From Microbispora rosea subsp. aerata (lineage in GTDB: Bacteria > Actinomycetota > Actinomycetes > Streptosporangiales > Streptosporangiaceae), in assembly GCF_014647835.1 (NCBI RefSeq), contig NZ_BMPY01000021.1:53563-117562 (forward strand): a stretch of DNA of 64,000 nucleotides, given 5' to 3'. The notes below the pieces were generated by a model. It did no database searches. It worked only from the letters and a program-made list of their open reading frames with translations, and was not told the origin of the DNA. Below are positions 33,746 through 41,970 of the stretch, one piece after another. Both the position numbers and the translations under genes were made by a program. How positions within the stretch are numbered: the first letter of the stretch is position 1; every line of letters begins with the position of its first letter.

Positions 33746-34498
33746 GTGCTTGTGGACGTGCTGGGGCTGGTCGCGATCGGGCTGTTCGCCGGAGTTGTCA
33801 GCACGGTCGTGAGCCTGGCCTCGGTCGTGTCGTACCCCGCGCTGCTGGCCTTCGGACTGCCGCCGCTGGCCGCGAACGTCACCAACACGGTCGCGCTGCT
33901 GTTCACCGGCGTGGGGGCGGCCGCCGGATCGCGGCCCGAGCTCGCCAACCAGGGGCGTCTGCTCGGCCGCCTCGGCGTCGCCGCCGCCCTGGGCGGCGCG
34001 ACCGGCGCCGGGTTGCTGCTGGTCACGCCGTCGCGGACGTTCGAGATGGTCGCTCCGTGGTTGATCGCGGGCGCCTCGCTGCTGCTGTTGCTGCGCCCGC
34101 AGCGTCCCGGGCGGGTGAGCCTCGGCGGGGAGAACGGCCTGGCGCTGCGCGTGGGCGTCTTCTGCGTCGCCGTCTACACGGGCTACTTCGGCGCCGCCGG
34201 CGGGATCATCATGTTCGCCGTGCTCGCGGCGGCGCTCGACCGGCCGGCGGCGGGCGTCAACGCGGTCAAGAACGTTCTCGCGGCGCTCGCCAACGCCGTC
34301 GCGGCCGTCGGGTTCGCCGTGTTCGGACCGGTGGACTGGGCGGCGGTGGGCCCGCTGGCCGTGGGGTTCCTCGCGGGCGGCTGGCTCGGCCCGGCGATCG
34401 CGCGCCGCCTGCCCGGCCAGACGCTGCGCTTCGCCGCGGCCGTCTGCGGGCTCGCGGTCGCGGTCAAGCTCGGCGTCGACACCTACAGCGACGGCTGA
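33746..34498 (+). CDS. TSUP/TauE-SafE family membrane permease (second copy)
   Basis: The product has 250 residues and about eight membrane helices. The N-terminal repeat FAGVVSTVVSLASVVSYPALLAFGLPPLAANVTNTVALLFTGVG and the second repeat YTGYFGAAGGIIMFAVLAAALDRPAAGVNAVKNV are characteristic. It is probably an anion exporter; the substrate is unknown. GTG 33746 is preferred, but GTG 33752 or TTG 33734 are possible. It differs clearly in sequence from the TSUP protein at 22186, so the two are not recent duplicates. Confidence 0.87.
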   Translation: MLVDVLGLVAIGLFAGVVSTVVSLASVVSYPALLAFGLPPLAANVTNTVALLFTGVGAAAGSRPELANQGRLLGRLGVAAALGGATGAGLLLVTPSRTFEMVAPWLIAGASLLLLLRPQRPGRVSLGGENGLALRVGVFCVAVYTGYFGAAGGIIMFAVLAAALDRPAAGVNAVKNVLAALANAVAAVGFAVFGPVDWAAVGPLAVGFLAGGWLGPAIARRLPGQTLRFAAAVCGLAVAVKLGVDTYSDG

Positions 34499-34619
34499 GC
34501 GGCGATCGCGCTGGAGGCCGGCCACTCACGCGGACGCGGCGAACAGCGTCGCCGGGCGATCTCCCGGCGGTGCGCGGAGGACGCTACTGGCCGGTACGAG
34601 TTCGTCCGAAAGTTTTTCT

Positions 34620-34646
34620 CTCGGCCGTCAACCTTCCACGGCCGAG
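34620..34646. other. Hairpin before the small gene at 34696
   Basis: CTCGGCCGT (34620-34628) pairs perfectly with ACGGCCGAG (34638-34646) around a nine-base loop and is preceded by AAAGTTTTTCT. It may terminate read-through or lie in the leader of the small gene. Confidence 0.4.
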
Positions 34647-34695
34647 GCGCGTCAGGTGTAGGCACCGTTCGTCCAGACCCGGAGGGCAGAGCCCC

Positions 34696-34920
34696 ATGCC
34701 TACTCCTGAGATGAGACGCGAGGATCTCGGCGGAATCACCGACCGGGAAAGGCAGGCGCGTCTCGCGCTCGACGCCATACGCCGCCAGGGTCCCGAGGCG
34801 GTGCAGGAGGAGACGCTCCGCATGAAGGCCGAGCTGTTCCGGCTGTACGGCTGGGAGGGGTATCAGCGGGTCATCGCCAAGATGGAAAGCGACCTGGCGC
34901 GCCTGTACGAGTCGCGCTGA
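34696..34920 (+). CDS. Small hypothetical protein, helical
   Basis: The product has 74 residues, charged and mostly helical (EMRREDLGGITDRERQARLALDAIRRQGPEAVQEETLRMKAEL), without a signal peptide or membrane segment. GGAGGG lies about ten bases before the ATG and supports expression. No family is recognised. It is transcribed alone, in a long gap after the TSUP gene. Confidence 0.6.
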   Translation: MPTPEMRREDLGGITDRERQARLALDAIRRQGPEAVQEETLRMKAELFRLYGWEGYQRVIAKMESDLARLYESR

Positions 34921-35442
34921 CGGCCACCCGAGGACCACGCGGCCGGGCGGCACCCCCGCGTCCCACGCCGCGGCGCGCCCGGGGCCGCCGCCCTGGGGGG
35001 ATCGGCGAGGGCCAGGCGGGTGATCTCGCGGGAGGTGCGGGCCCGGACGACGCGCTCGGCGCGGCCCTCCTCACCGACCTCTCCGCCGTCGCGCGCCACG
35101 GCCCTGCGCGCACACAAGAGGCCCACGTCCCGCCCCTCGGAATCAGCGTGCACCTGAGAGTCGTGCCTCGCGCGCGTAGAAGCCACGGCTCTGCGCGTTC
35201 GCCGGCGCCATGACTCGCGTGCGGGTGAAGGCTTACGGCCCATGCGTACGCGAACCCCGGGGTTTTGCGCGCACATGCGGGGCCGTGAACGCCTCTGGCC
35301 TGGGCCGGTGCTGAAAGTTACAGGCCCTCACCGGTGACGGCGCAGCTCACCGGGCCCGCTCGCGTGGGCGGCTTGACCACGTCGTGACGTCCTCGCCACG
35401 ATCGCCGCGTTTCCGAGCAGGACTGTCAGCGCAGGGGGCCCG
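34921..35442. other. Intergenic region upstream of the expansin-like gene
   Basis: No gene is supported in these 522 bp. The arms ACGTC and GACGT around GT (35380-35391) form a short palindrome in front of the secreted protein gene and might be an operator. None of the GGAGAGCGCTCTCC boxes of the sugar locus occurs here. Confidence 0.35.
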
Positions 35443-36825
35443 ATGAACGGCCGCGCATCCTCCATCCGTCGCCGTGTCTGGGCGGCCGCACTGGCCGCGG
35501 TGCTGGTGGCCGCATGGCCCGCCGCGACGCCGGCCGGGGCCGTCGACGACCCGCCCGCGCCGGTGACCGGCAACGCGACCTACTTCGACGCTCTCGGCTC
35601 GCCGTACGGCGGCTGCGGCCTGCCGCAGTCGGAGCTGGACTCGCAGGACTTCGTCGCGCTCAACGTGTACGACACGCCCGGCGACTACAACTTCTATCCC
35701 CGGCCGCTCACCGGGGAGAACGCGTCCAAGGCCGGGCTGTGGAACAACGGCCTCAACTGCGGCCGGTATGTGCAGGTGACGATCTCCGACTACTGCACGG
35801 GCGTCAACGACGGCGCGCCCGGCCAGCCGTTCTGCCGCAACGGCTCGTGGGTCTCCGACGCCTACAGCGGGGCCACGCTGACCATGCTCGTCGCCGACAG
35901 CTGCGGCGACGCCAACGGCTGGTGCCGCGACGACCCGTATCACCTCGACCTGTCGAAGCCCTCGCTCAACCGGTTCGTCAAGGACGGCGCACCGGTCGGG
36001 GACATGCTTCCGAACCACTGGAACAACCGCCGCGTCACGTGGTCGTTCGTCCCCGCGCCCAACTACAGCGGCGACATCAGGATCGGGTTCCTCAAGGGCG
36101 CGCAGGCGTGGTGGCCCGCGATCGCGATCTCCCACCTGCCCAACGGCATCCACGGGGTGGAGTACTACGCCGACGGCGCCTGGCAGCAGGCCCGGATGAA
36201 CTCCGACATGGGCCAGTCGTACATCATCGGCGGGGTCACGCGGGGCGCGACCCAGTTCCAGATCCGGGTGCGCGACGCGTCCGACGAGCTGTTGAACGGC
36301 GGCCGGGTCTACAGCTTCTCCCTGCCCGCGTCCTGTGGGTCGCAGTGCGGCGCGGACTACACCGAGGCGAGCTACACCACGACGACGCCCAGCGCGTCGC
36401 CGTCCGCGTCCCCCTCTGCCTCTCCCTCGGCGTCGCCGTCCGCGTCGCCCTCCGCCTCGCCGTCGGCGTCTCCTTCCGCCTCCCCCTCGGCCTCGCCCAG
36501 CCCGAGCCCGTCCCCGTCGGCGAACCCCGGGATCTGCCAGGTGACGTACGAGGTGACCAGCTCGTGGCAGGGCGGGTTCACGGCGAACGTCACGGTCAAG
36601 AACACCGGCGCCACGGCCCTGCAGAACTGGACGGTCGCCTGGGACATGCCGTCCGGGGTGAGCCTCGTCAACGGCTGGAGCGCGACCGTGACCGCCGATG
36701 GCACCCGCTGGACGGCCAACGCGCCCTCGTGGGCGACGAGCCTCGCGCCCGGCGCGTCGGCGAGCTTCGGCTTCCAGGCGTCCGGCCCCTCCTCGCCGGG
36801 AGCGAGCGGGTTCGCCTGCTCCTGA
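35443..36825 (+). CDS. Secreted expansin-like protein with CBM2 cellulose-binding module
   Basis: The product has 460 residues. A signal peptide (to about residue 33, ending PAGAVDD) precedes an expansin-like region: a double-psi beta-barrel (ATYFDALGSPYGGCGLPQSELDSQDFVALNVYD, VQVTISDYC, DLSKPSLNRF) and a second beta domain (NRRVTWSFVPAPNYSGDIRIGFLKGAQAWWPAIAISHLPNGI). A (SPSA)n linker leads to a C-terminal CBM2 (CQVTYEVTSSWQGGFTANVTVKNTG). Such proteins loosen plant cell wall polymers without hydrolysis. The neighbouring beta-glucoside uptake locus fits a plant-biomass lifestyle. Confidence 0.85.
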   Translation: MNGRASSIRRRVWAAALAAVLVAAWPAATPAGAVDDPPAPVTGNATYFDALGSPYGGCGLPQSELDSQDFVALNVYDTPGDYNFYPRPLTGENASKAGLWNNGLNCGRYVQVTISDYCTGVNDGAPGQPFCRNGSWVSDAYSGATLTMLVADSCGDANGWCRDDPYHLDLSKPSLNRFVKDGAPVGDMLPNHWNNRRVTWSFVPAPNYSGDIRIGFLKGAQAWWPAIAISHLPNGIHGVEYYADGAWQQARMNSDMGQSYIIGGVTRGATQFQIRVRDASDELLNGGRVYSFSLPASCGSQCGADYTEASYTTTTPSASPSASPSASPSASPSASPSASPSASPSASPSASPSPSPSPSANPGICQVTYEVTSSWQGGFTANVTVKNTGATALQNWTVAWDMPSGVSLVNGWSATVTADGTRWTANAPSWATSLAPGASASFGFQASGPSSPGASGFACS

Positions 36826-36946
36826 CCCTCCTCCGGCCGGTTCGCGACACACGGGTACGCGTGCCGGCCGGCCCACGTGGGCGTCCTCACGATGTCCCGG
36901 CTCTGATCTGACCTCTCCGTTCCGCCGACAGGCACCGGAGGAGAAA

Positions 36947-36966
36947 GGTCCCGCCCCGCGAGGACC
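36947..36966. promoter_or_regulatory. 20-bp palindrome upstream of universal stress gene 2
   Basis: GGTCCCGCCCCGCGAGGACC lies 62 bp before the GTG at 37029. It is 16/20 identical to the element at 7699-7718, which has the same position relative to the other universal stress gene. Confidence 0.55.
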
Positions 36967-37028
36967 AGGGGCCCTGCCCCCGGTGCGGCGCGGACGGTCG
37001 GATGGAGGCGGAACCCGAAGGAGGAGCC

Positions 37029-37889
37029 GTGACCGGAGTCGTCATCGCGGGCACCGACGGTTCACGTGCGGCGGCCGCCGCGGTGGAGTGGGCGGCGGGC
37101 GACGCGGCACGCAAGGGACTGCCGCTGCGGATCGTCCACGCGGTGGACCGCCTGCCGTACGAGATCGTGCGTTACCCCATCCCGATGGTCGAGGACCAGC
37201 TCGACCGGGCCGGTCGGCGAATCCTGGAGGAGGCCGGGCAGGCCGTGCGGGAGACCCATCCCGCCGTCCATGTGACCACCGCCCTGATCGAGGGCAACCC
37301 GTCCCGTGTGCTGCGCCAGGAAGCGGGGAACGCGGCGGAGATCGTGGTCGGCAGCAGGGGGCACGGCGGGTTCGCCGGCATGTTGCTCGGCTCGGTCAGC
37401 ATGCACGTGGCAGGTCAGGTGGAGGTCCCCGTCGTCGTGGTGCGTCCCGGAGTGGCGCCGCCCCACGGGCTGGTCGTCGTCGGCATTGACGGCTCCGACG
37501 AGGCGGGCGCGGCCCTGGACTACGCGTTCGAGGAGGCGCGGCTGCGCGACTGCCGCCTGCTCGCCCTGTACGCATGGCAGCTTCCGGTGTATCCCTTCGC
37601 GCCCGAGATCGCCTACGACGTCGACGAGGTGCGCAAGGCACAGGAGGACTACGTGGCGGGCGCGCTGCGCAGCCAGCGGGACCGGTATCCCGGCGTCCGC
37701 GCGGAGATGCGGGCCGTCTGCTCGCACCCGGTCCCCGCGCTGGTGGAGGCGGGGGAGAAGGCCGACCTGCTCGTCGTCGGATCGCGGGGGCACGGCGCCG
37801 TCGGCTCGGCGGTGCTCGGCTCGGTGAGCCGTGCCGTCCTGCATCACGCGCACTGCCCCGTCGCGGTGGTACGCCGTCCGCGGAGCTGA
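37029..37889 (+). CDS. Universal stress protein with two UspA domains (second copy)
   Basis: The product has 286 residues with two UspA domains: VVIAGTDGSRAAAAAVEWAAGDAARKG ... IVVGSRGHGGFAGMLLGSVSMHVAGQVEVPVVVV and LVVVGIDGSDEAGAALDYAFEEARLR ... LLVVGSRGHGAVGSAVLGSVSRAVLHHAHCPVAVV. Both nucleotide-binding loops are intact. GTG at 37029 is chosen because AAGGAGGAG sits two to three bases before it; ATG 37002 has no such site. It is a paralogue of the protein at 7784 and shares its upstream palindrome. Confidence 0.9.
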   Translation: MTGVVIAGTDGSRAAAAAVEWAAGDAARKGLPLRIVHAVDRLPYEIVRYPIPMVEDQLDRAGRRILEEAGQAVRETHPAVHVTTALIEGNPSRVLRQEAGNAAEIVVGSRGHGGFAGMLLGSVSMHVAGQVEVPVVVVRPGVAPPHGLVVVGIDGSDEAGAALDYAFEEARLRDCRLLALYAWQLPVYPFAPEIAYDVDEVRKAQEDYVAGALRSQRDRYPGVRAEMRAVCSHPVPALVEAGEKADLLVVGSRGHGAVGSAVLGSVSRAVLHHAHCPVAVVRRPRS

Positions 37890-38272
37890 CTGGTACGGCG
37901 TCGGGAGCCGACCGACCCGGCGTCCGCGGAACTGACCGGTACCACCCTGTGGAGCTGACCGAGGCCCACGCCGCACTGTGCTCGCACCGGACCGCGCCTC
38001 GCGAGCCTCGCACCAGCCCTTCCGCGCGCCGGCCGCCAGCAGCAGGCGCAGGACGGCGGTGCCGGCCGCGCCGGCGCCGGCCAGCGTGCCGCCCGGAGCC
38101 CGTGCGGCTCGCGCTCGCGCCGTACCGCCGCTCGGGTCCCGCATCGGACCGGGCTCGCACCGGACCGCGCCCGAGCCTGGAGATGGGGACGACAAGACGG
38201 TTCATCTCCGAGTTGAGGGTTGACGGCACGCGAGCTGGGATTTTTTCCGGAAAAGTCCCACTAAGGAGTTGA
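37890..38272. other. Intergenic region with AT-rich leader
   Basis: The first 280 bp are GC-rich and carry repeated GGTACGGCGTCNGGAGCCGACC-type and GGAACTGACCGG segments without a gene. From about 38190 the sequence becomes AT-richer. TTGACG (38220-38225) may be a -35 element, and TTTTCCGGAAAA (38243-38254) is a perfect palindrome just before the leader peptide. Confidence 0.45.
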
Positions 38273-38320
38273 ATGAGAAATTTGAAGGAGGAGATTCGCC
38301 GAGAAAAGGACCTCGAATGA
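38273..38320 (+). CDS. Possible 15-residue leader peptide coupled to the DUF6194 gene
   Basis: ATG at 38273 preceded by AAGGAG opens the frame [15 protein letters not shown], whose TGA overlaps the ATG of the next gene (ATGA at 38317-38320). The charged peptide has no family. Its role could be translational coupling or attenuation. The palindrome TTTTCCGGAAAA lies 18 bp upstream. Confidence 0.4.
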   Translation: MRNLKEEIRREKDLE

Positions 38321-38802
38321 ACGAGAACGACGTCATCGAATTCGTGACCGGGCTGCCGGGCGTGGTCGCCGTCACCGCCGGTGAGGACAACGGCGCCCCG
38401 CAGGCGGCCTGGGGAGACTCCTTCTTCTACTACGACCCCGACGACGACCCCGCGAACCGGAAATGGCCCTTCGCCACGATCGTCGTGAAGGACTACGAGG
38501 GCTTCGACACCGCCTCCGACCTCAACCGGCCCGGTGTCTTCCGGGTCAACATCGGGGTCGGGCGGGCCGTGTTCGAGGAGCTGCTCGGTTATCCGCCGGC
38601 CGCGCACGCCGACCATCATCAGGCGCTCGACTACCGCGTGCTCGACCGGCTCCTGCCGCACCCTGTCTACGCCGCCCAATCCTGGGTCTGCGTGCTCAAC
38701 CCCGGTGAGGCCACCGCCGCGCGGGTGCGCGACCTCCTGGCCGGCGCGCACGCCCGTGCGGCCGCCCGTCACCGGGCGGGGCAGCCGGTCACCCCCGCGT
38801 GA
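38317..38802 (+). CDS. DUF6194-like protein
   Basis: The product has 161 residues and resembles the DUF6194 family: [79 protein letters not shown] and [34 protein letters not shown]. Proteins of this type are small, soluble and of unknown function. AAAGGA lies six bases before the ATG. It may be translationally coupled to a 15-residue leader peptide that ends at its start codon. Confidence 0.75.
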   Translation: MNENDVIEFVTGLPGVVAVTAGEDNGAPQAAWGDSFFYYDPDDDPANRKWPFATIVVKDYEGFDTASDLNRPGVFRVNIGVGRAVFEELLGYPPAAHADHHQALDYRVLDRLLPHPVYAAQSWVCVLNPGEATAARVRDLLAGAHARAAARHRAGQPVTPA

Positions 38803-38858
38803 CCGGAGCGGCGGATGTTAGCGTGGCCCGGGAGTTCGATCTTCGAGGGAGGGTTCTC

Positions 38859-39167
38859 ATGTCGGTTCTCGTCGCGTTCAGCGTCACGCCGATCGGCGCC
38901 GGTGAGGACGTCGGCGAGGCGGTGGCGGAGGCCGTCCGCGTGGTCCGCGCCTCCGGGCTGCCCAACCGCACCGACGCCATGTTCACCACCATCGAGGGGG
39001 AGACCTGGGACGAGGTGCTCGGCGTCGTGAAGGACGCGGTCGCCGCCGTGGAGGCCCGCTGCTCCCGGGTCAGCCTGGTGCTCAAGGCCGACGCCCGTGC
39101 CGGGCAGGGCAGGATGGACGCCAAGGTCGCCACGGTGGAACGCCACCTCGCCGCCCGCCCCGACTGA
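38859..39167 (+). CDS. Thiamine-binding protein of the MTH1187/YkoF-like family
   Basis: The product has 102 residues: [61 protein letters not shown] is the ferredoxin-like fold of the MTH1187 family (PF01910), which binds thiamine or a related molecule as a multimer. It is cytosolic. GAGGGAGGG precedes the ATG. It is the last chromosomal-type gene before the IS110 element, which is inserted just after its stop codon. Confidence 0.83.
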   Translation: MSVLVAFSVTPIGAGEDVGEAVAEAVRVVRASGLPNRTDAMFTTIEGETWDEVLGVVKDAVAAVEARCSRVSLVLKADARAGQGRMDAKVATVERHLAARPD

Positions 39168-39181
39168 CAGTGATGATGTAG

Positions 39182-39393
39182 ATGAGCGCCTCTCGGCGAG
39201 GTTTGACCCACCGACTGACTGACCTCGGGTCCTCAACGGGATCTGTCGGCCTCGACCGGGAGGCGCTCATGTGCACGTCACCGGACGCGGCCTGTGACTT
39301 CATAGGAGCCTGGCCAGAGGCCCCATCACTGTCTTGTCCGTCCGCCCGGCTGGTGCGTGCCGCCCTGCCCCAGGTCAAGACGACAGGACGACG
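39182..39393 (+). ncRNA. Candidate IS110 bridge RNA in the left end
   Basis: The noncoding left end carries an outer perfect 11-bp inverted repeat, ATGAGCGCCTC (39182-39192) with GAGGCGCTCAT (39260-39270), enclosing about 67 bases. In characterised IS110 elements this region is transcribed as a bridge RNA whose loops pair with target and donor DNA. Position, length and structure agree; the loops were not matched to flanking sequence. Confidence 0.5.
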
Positions 39394-40455
39394 ATGACCC
39401 CCATTACACCCCAAGACACGGCGATCATCGAGGTCGCCGGTGGCGTCGACACCCACACCGCAGCCGTCATCGACATGGTCGGGCGGGTACTGGGCAGTGA
39501 GCAGTTCCCCGCCACCGCGGCCGGATACCAGGCGCTGCTCAGCTGGATGCAGGGATTCGGACATCTGGTGAGGGTCGGGGTTGAGGGCACCGGTGCCTAC
39601 GGCGCCGGGCTGACCCGGCTGCTTCGCGAGCGGGGGGTGTGCGTGGCCGAGGTTGATCGCCCCGATCGTAAGGCTCGCCGGTTCCAGGGAAAGTCCGACC
39701 CGATCGACGCCATCGCCGCCGCCAAGGCGGCCCTGGCCGGGGAACGCACCGGCACACCCAAACAGCGTGACGGCCGGATCGAGGCGCTGCGCAATCTGCG
39801 GGTGGCGCGCCGGTCGGCGATCGATCAGCGCGCCGCTGTCCAGCGCCAGATCAAGGCGTTGCCGGTCACCGCTCCCGAGGAGTTGCGCGCGCGGCTGCGT
39901 GGCCTGCCGGCCGCGAAGCTGGTCGCCGCGTGCGCCGGCCTGCGCCCCGACCTCTGCGACGCCGCCGCGCCGGCTACCGCGGCCCAGATCGCCCTGCGCT
40001 CGCTGGCCCGCCGGCATCAGCAGCTGACGGCCGAGATCGCCGGCTTGGACGAACTGTTGCAGCCCCTGGTGGCCGCGATCAATCCCCGGCTTGTCGCCGC
40101 CAGCGGGGTGGGGACCGACGTCGCCGGTCAGTTGCTGGTCACCGCCGGTGAAAACCATGACCGGCTGCGCTCGGAGGCCGCCTTCGCCATGCTCTGCGGT
40201 GCCGCCCCCATCCCGGCCTCGTCCGGCAAGACCACGCGGCACCGGCTCAACCGCGGGGGTGACCGGCAGGCCAACGCCGCCCTCTACCGGGTGGTCTTGT
40301 GCCGCCTGCGCTGGGATCCCCGCACCCGCGCTTACATGGAACGACGCACCAAAGAAGGTCTGTCCAAGAAAGAGATCATCCGCTGTCTCAAACGCTACAT
40401 CGCCCGAGAGCTCTACCGAATCATCACCACAGGCGATCACGAGCTCGCCGCTTGA
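39394..40455 (+). CDS. IS110-family transposase
   Basis: The product has 353 residues. The RuvC-like DEDD domain has Asp19 (GGVDTHT), Glu64 (VGVEGTGAYG), Asp102 and Asp105 (KSDPIDAIAAA). The C-terminal Tnp_20 domain contains the proposed serine nucleophile in GAAPIPASSGKTTRHRLNRGGDRQAN. All key residues are present and the frame is intact, so the enzyme may be active. IS110 recombinases are guided by a bridge RNA. Its GC content is like that of the host. Confidence 0.93.
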   Translation: MTPITPQDTAIIEVAGGVDTHTAAVIDMVGRVLGSEQFPATAAGYQALLSWMQGFGHLVRVGVEGTGAYGAGLTRLLRERGVCVAEVDRPDRKARRFQGKSDPIDAIAAAKAALAGERTGTPKQRDGRIEALRNLRVARRSAIDQRAAVQRQIKALPVTAPEELRARLRGLPAAKLVAACAGLRPDLCDAAAPATAAQIALRSLARRHQQLTAEIAGLDELLQPLVAAINPRLVAASGVGTDVAGQLLVTAGENHDRLRSEAAFAMLCGAAPIPASSGKTTRHRLNRGGDRQANAALYRVVLCRLRWDPRTRAYMERRTKEGLSKKEIIRCLKRYIARELYRIITTGDHELAA

Positions 40456-40622
40456 CATCCATAGGAGCATCCTCGGGTTCGCGTACGGCACACGGCGGCC
40501 GGCTGGGATGGCCAGTTAGGCGGTGGCGGGGTGGCCGGGTCAGTACGGGGCCGGGACGTACCGCCGGGAGGAGTGGTCAGACGGTGGCGGGGTGGCCGGT
40601 CGTACGACGCCGGGGCGGCTGG

Positions 40623-41306
40623 TCAGGGGGAGGCGGCGAGGGCGGCCTTCAGCGCCGCGCGCGACAGCCGGTCGGCCGCGCGCGTGGTCTCGGGGAGCCG
40701 GTGACGCGGGGTCAGGGCGAGCACGTTGTGGCAGGCGGTCTCCAGGTCGACGCGGTGGCCGACGGAGACGAAGACCGGCTTGACGCCGTCCCGGGTGCGC
40801 AGCACGCGCCCCACCACCTCGCCGTCCAGGAGCAGGTCGCTCCACGAGCCGCGCTCCCGGCCGGGCGGCTCGAAGGAGCCGACGAAGGCCGTCTTGCCGA
40901 CGCCGATCGTGGGCAGGCCGGTGAGCACCCCGAGGTGGCAGGCGAGGCCGAACCGCCGCGGATGCGCCAGGCCATACCCGTCGCAGACGATCAGGTCGGG
41001 TGTGACGGTGAGCCGCTCCAGCGCCTCGGCAAGGCTGGGCAGCTCGCGGAAGGCGAGCAGGCCGGGCACGTAGCCGAAGGCGGGCCGTCCCGGCACGGTC
41101 ACCTGCTCGACCACCTCCATGCTCGCCCCGTCGAGCACCACGACCGCGGCGGCCAGCAGGTCGTCGGCGTACGCCACGTCCACGCCCGCCACCAGTGCGG
41201 GGTCACGGGGACCCGGGCCGGTCAGGTCCAGGCGGGGGCGCAGGGCGTCCTGGATCGTCTCCGCCTCCTCGGCCGTGGCCGGGACGGCGATGGGACCAAC
41301 CTTCAT
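40623..41306 (-). CDS. nfi: Endonuclease V (deoxyinosine 3'-endonuclease)
   Basis: The product has 227 residues and the Nfi motifs: GVDVAY with Asp43, AFGYVPGLLAFRELPSL with the metal-binding Glu at 88, DLIVCDGYGLAHPRRFGLACHLGVLTGLPTIGVGKT with Asp109. The enzyme nicks DNA one base 3' of deoxyinosine for repair of deaminated adenine. TATCGT ends six bases before the ATG and no Shine-Dalgarno is visible, so the mRNA is probably leaderless. It is convergent with the IS110 element. Confidence 0.93.
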   Translation of the reverse strand: MKVGPIAVPATAEEAETIQDALRPRLDLTGPGPRDPALVAGVDVAYADDLLAAAVVVLDGASMEVVEQVTVPGRPAFGYVPGLLAFRELPSLAEALERLTVTPDLIVCDGYGLAHPRRFGLACHLGVLTGLPTIGVGKTAFVGSFEPPGRERGSWSDLLLDGEVVGRVLRTRDGVKPVFVSVGHRVDLETACHNVLALTPRHRLPETTRAADRLSRAALKAALAASP

Positions 41307-41970
41307 GCGCCGACGATAGCGACGTCGGCCGCGCCGGTCCGTCCCGGTTCCCGGCGGCTCAGTAGCCCGATCGCACTCGCGGTTGTCGTCGCCCGCTACG
41401 CCGCCGGCCCGCGGTGGCTGCACCGCCTCGGCGTCGCCCGCCTGCGCGGGGACGACGTCCCACCCGACACATCCGCGACCTCGCCCAGCGCATCCGCAGC
41501 TTCATGGCCACGCTCTGAGGCCGCTGTCGTGCCCGCACCGCGATCTGGCGCTGTTCGGGGCTGGCCGGTCAAACCCTTCCTCGCCACCAAGCTCGGCCCC
41601 GGCCGTGCTCAGCCTGCTGCCGCCCGCCGCGACCAGTGGTCCGCTGGGAAGGCCCGGCTGGGCGCGCAGGCCGGGTCGAAAAGCTCCTCGGAGACGCCCA
41701 CATCAAACTCGGCGTCGTCGCCTCCGACATCTTCGGCGTCTCCGGCCGCGCCATGCTCAAGGCCCTCACCTGCCGCCCTCGAGCGACGGCTCACCACTGG
41801 CTGCCGCCCCGCTTAAGGCCTCGCGTCATAAGTCCCTGATGGTCGGCGGGCGTTACTCCGAGCTGTTGTGACGGAGGACAGCTGTCCCATTACCAAAACG
41901 ATCTTTACTTATATCTTCACTTAATGTGATGATCGCGGTGTTTTGTTCATAGCTGTCCGAGAGGTTGTGA
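41307..41970. other. Intergenic region with IS remnant and AT-rich promoter zone
   Basis: Besides the IS110 fragment at 41672-41767, this gap contains the perfect palindrome GGACAGCTGTCC (41876-41887) and a second AGCTGTCC at 41951-41958. Between them lies an AT-rich stretch (TTTACTTATATCTTCACTTAATG) that probably is the toxin gene promoter. Nothing else is recognised. Confidence 0.5.
41672..41767 (+). pseudogene. IS110-family transposase fragment
   Basis: The 32-residue segment RVEKLLGDAHIKLGVVASDI followed by FGVSGRAMLKAL is characteristic of the central part of another IS110 transposase subgroup (pattern LEDAGIKLSSVASDILGVSGRAMLEAL). Upstream and downstream parts are missing or scrambled, so it is a dead fragment. 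It lies between endonuclease V and the toxin gene and marks earlier mobile activity. Confidence 0.65.

Larger units (their letters stand above)
39168..40470 (+). mobile_element. IS110-family insertion sequence, apparently complete
   Basis: The element contains one DEDD transposase gene (39394-40455), a ~210-bp structured left end and a short right end. As usual for IS110 there are no terminal inverted repeats and no target duplication, so the exact borders (about 39170 and 40467) are estimates. Related segments TGACTTCATAGGAGC (39292) and TGACATCCATAGGAGC (40453) mark the two sides of the transposase. The right end carries TTGACA (40452-40457), consistent with a junction promoter formed in the circular intermediate. 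Confidence 0.75.

Noticed and set aside
36372-36935. Acidic repeat frame (GEAEGDADGEAEG) on the minus strand
   Set aside because: It is the complement of the serine/proline linker of the expansin-like protein and not a gene.
40516-40620. GGCGGTGGCGGGGTGGCCGG repeated after the IS110 element as possible target duplication
   Set aside because: Both copies lie on the same side of the element; IS110 elements do not normally make duplications, and the sequence is simple GC-rich.
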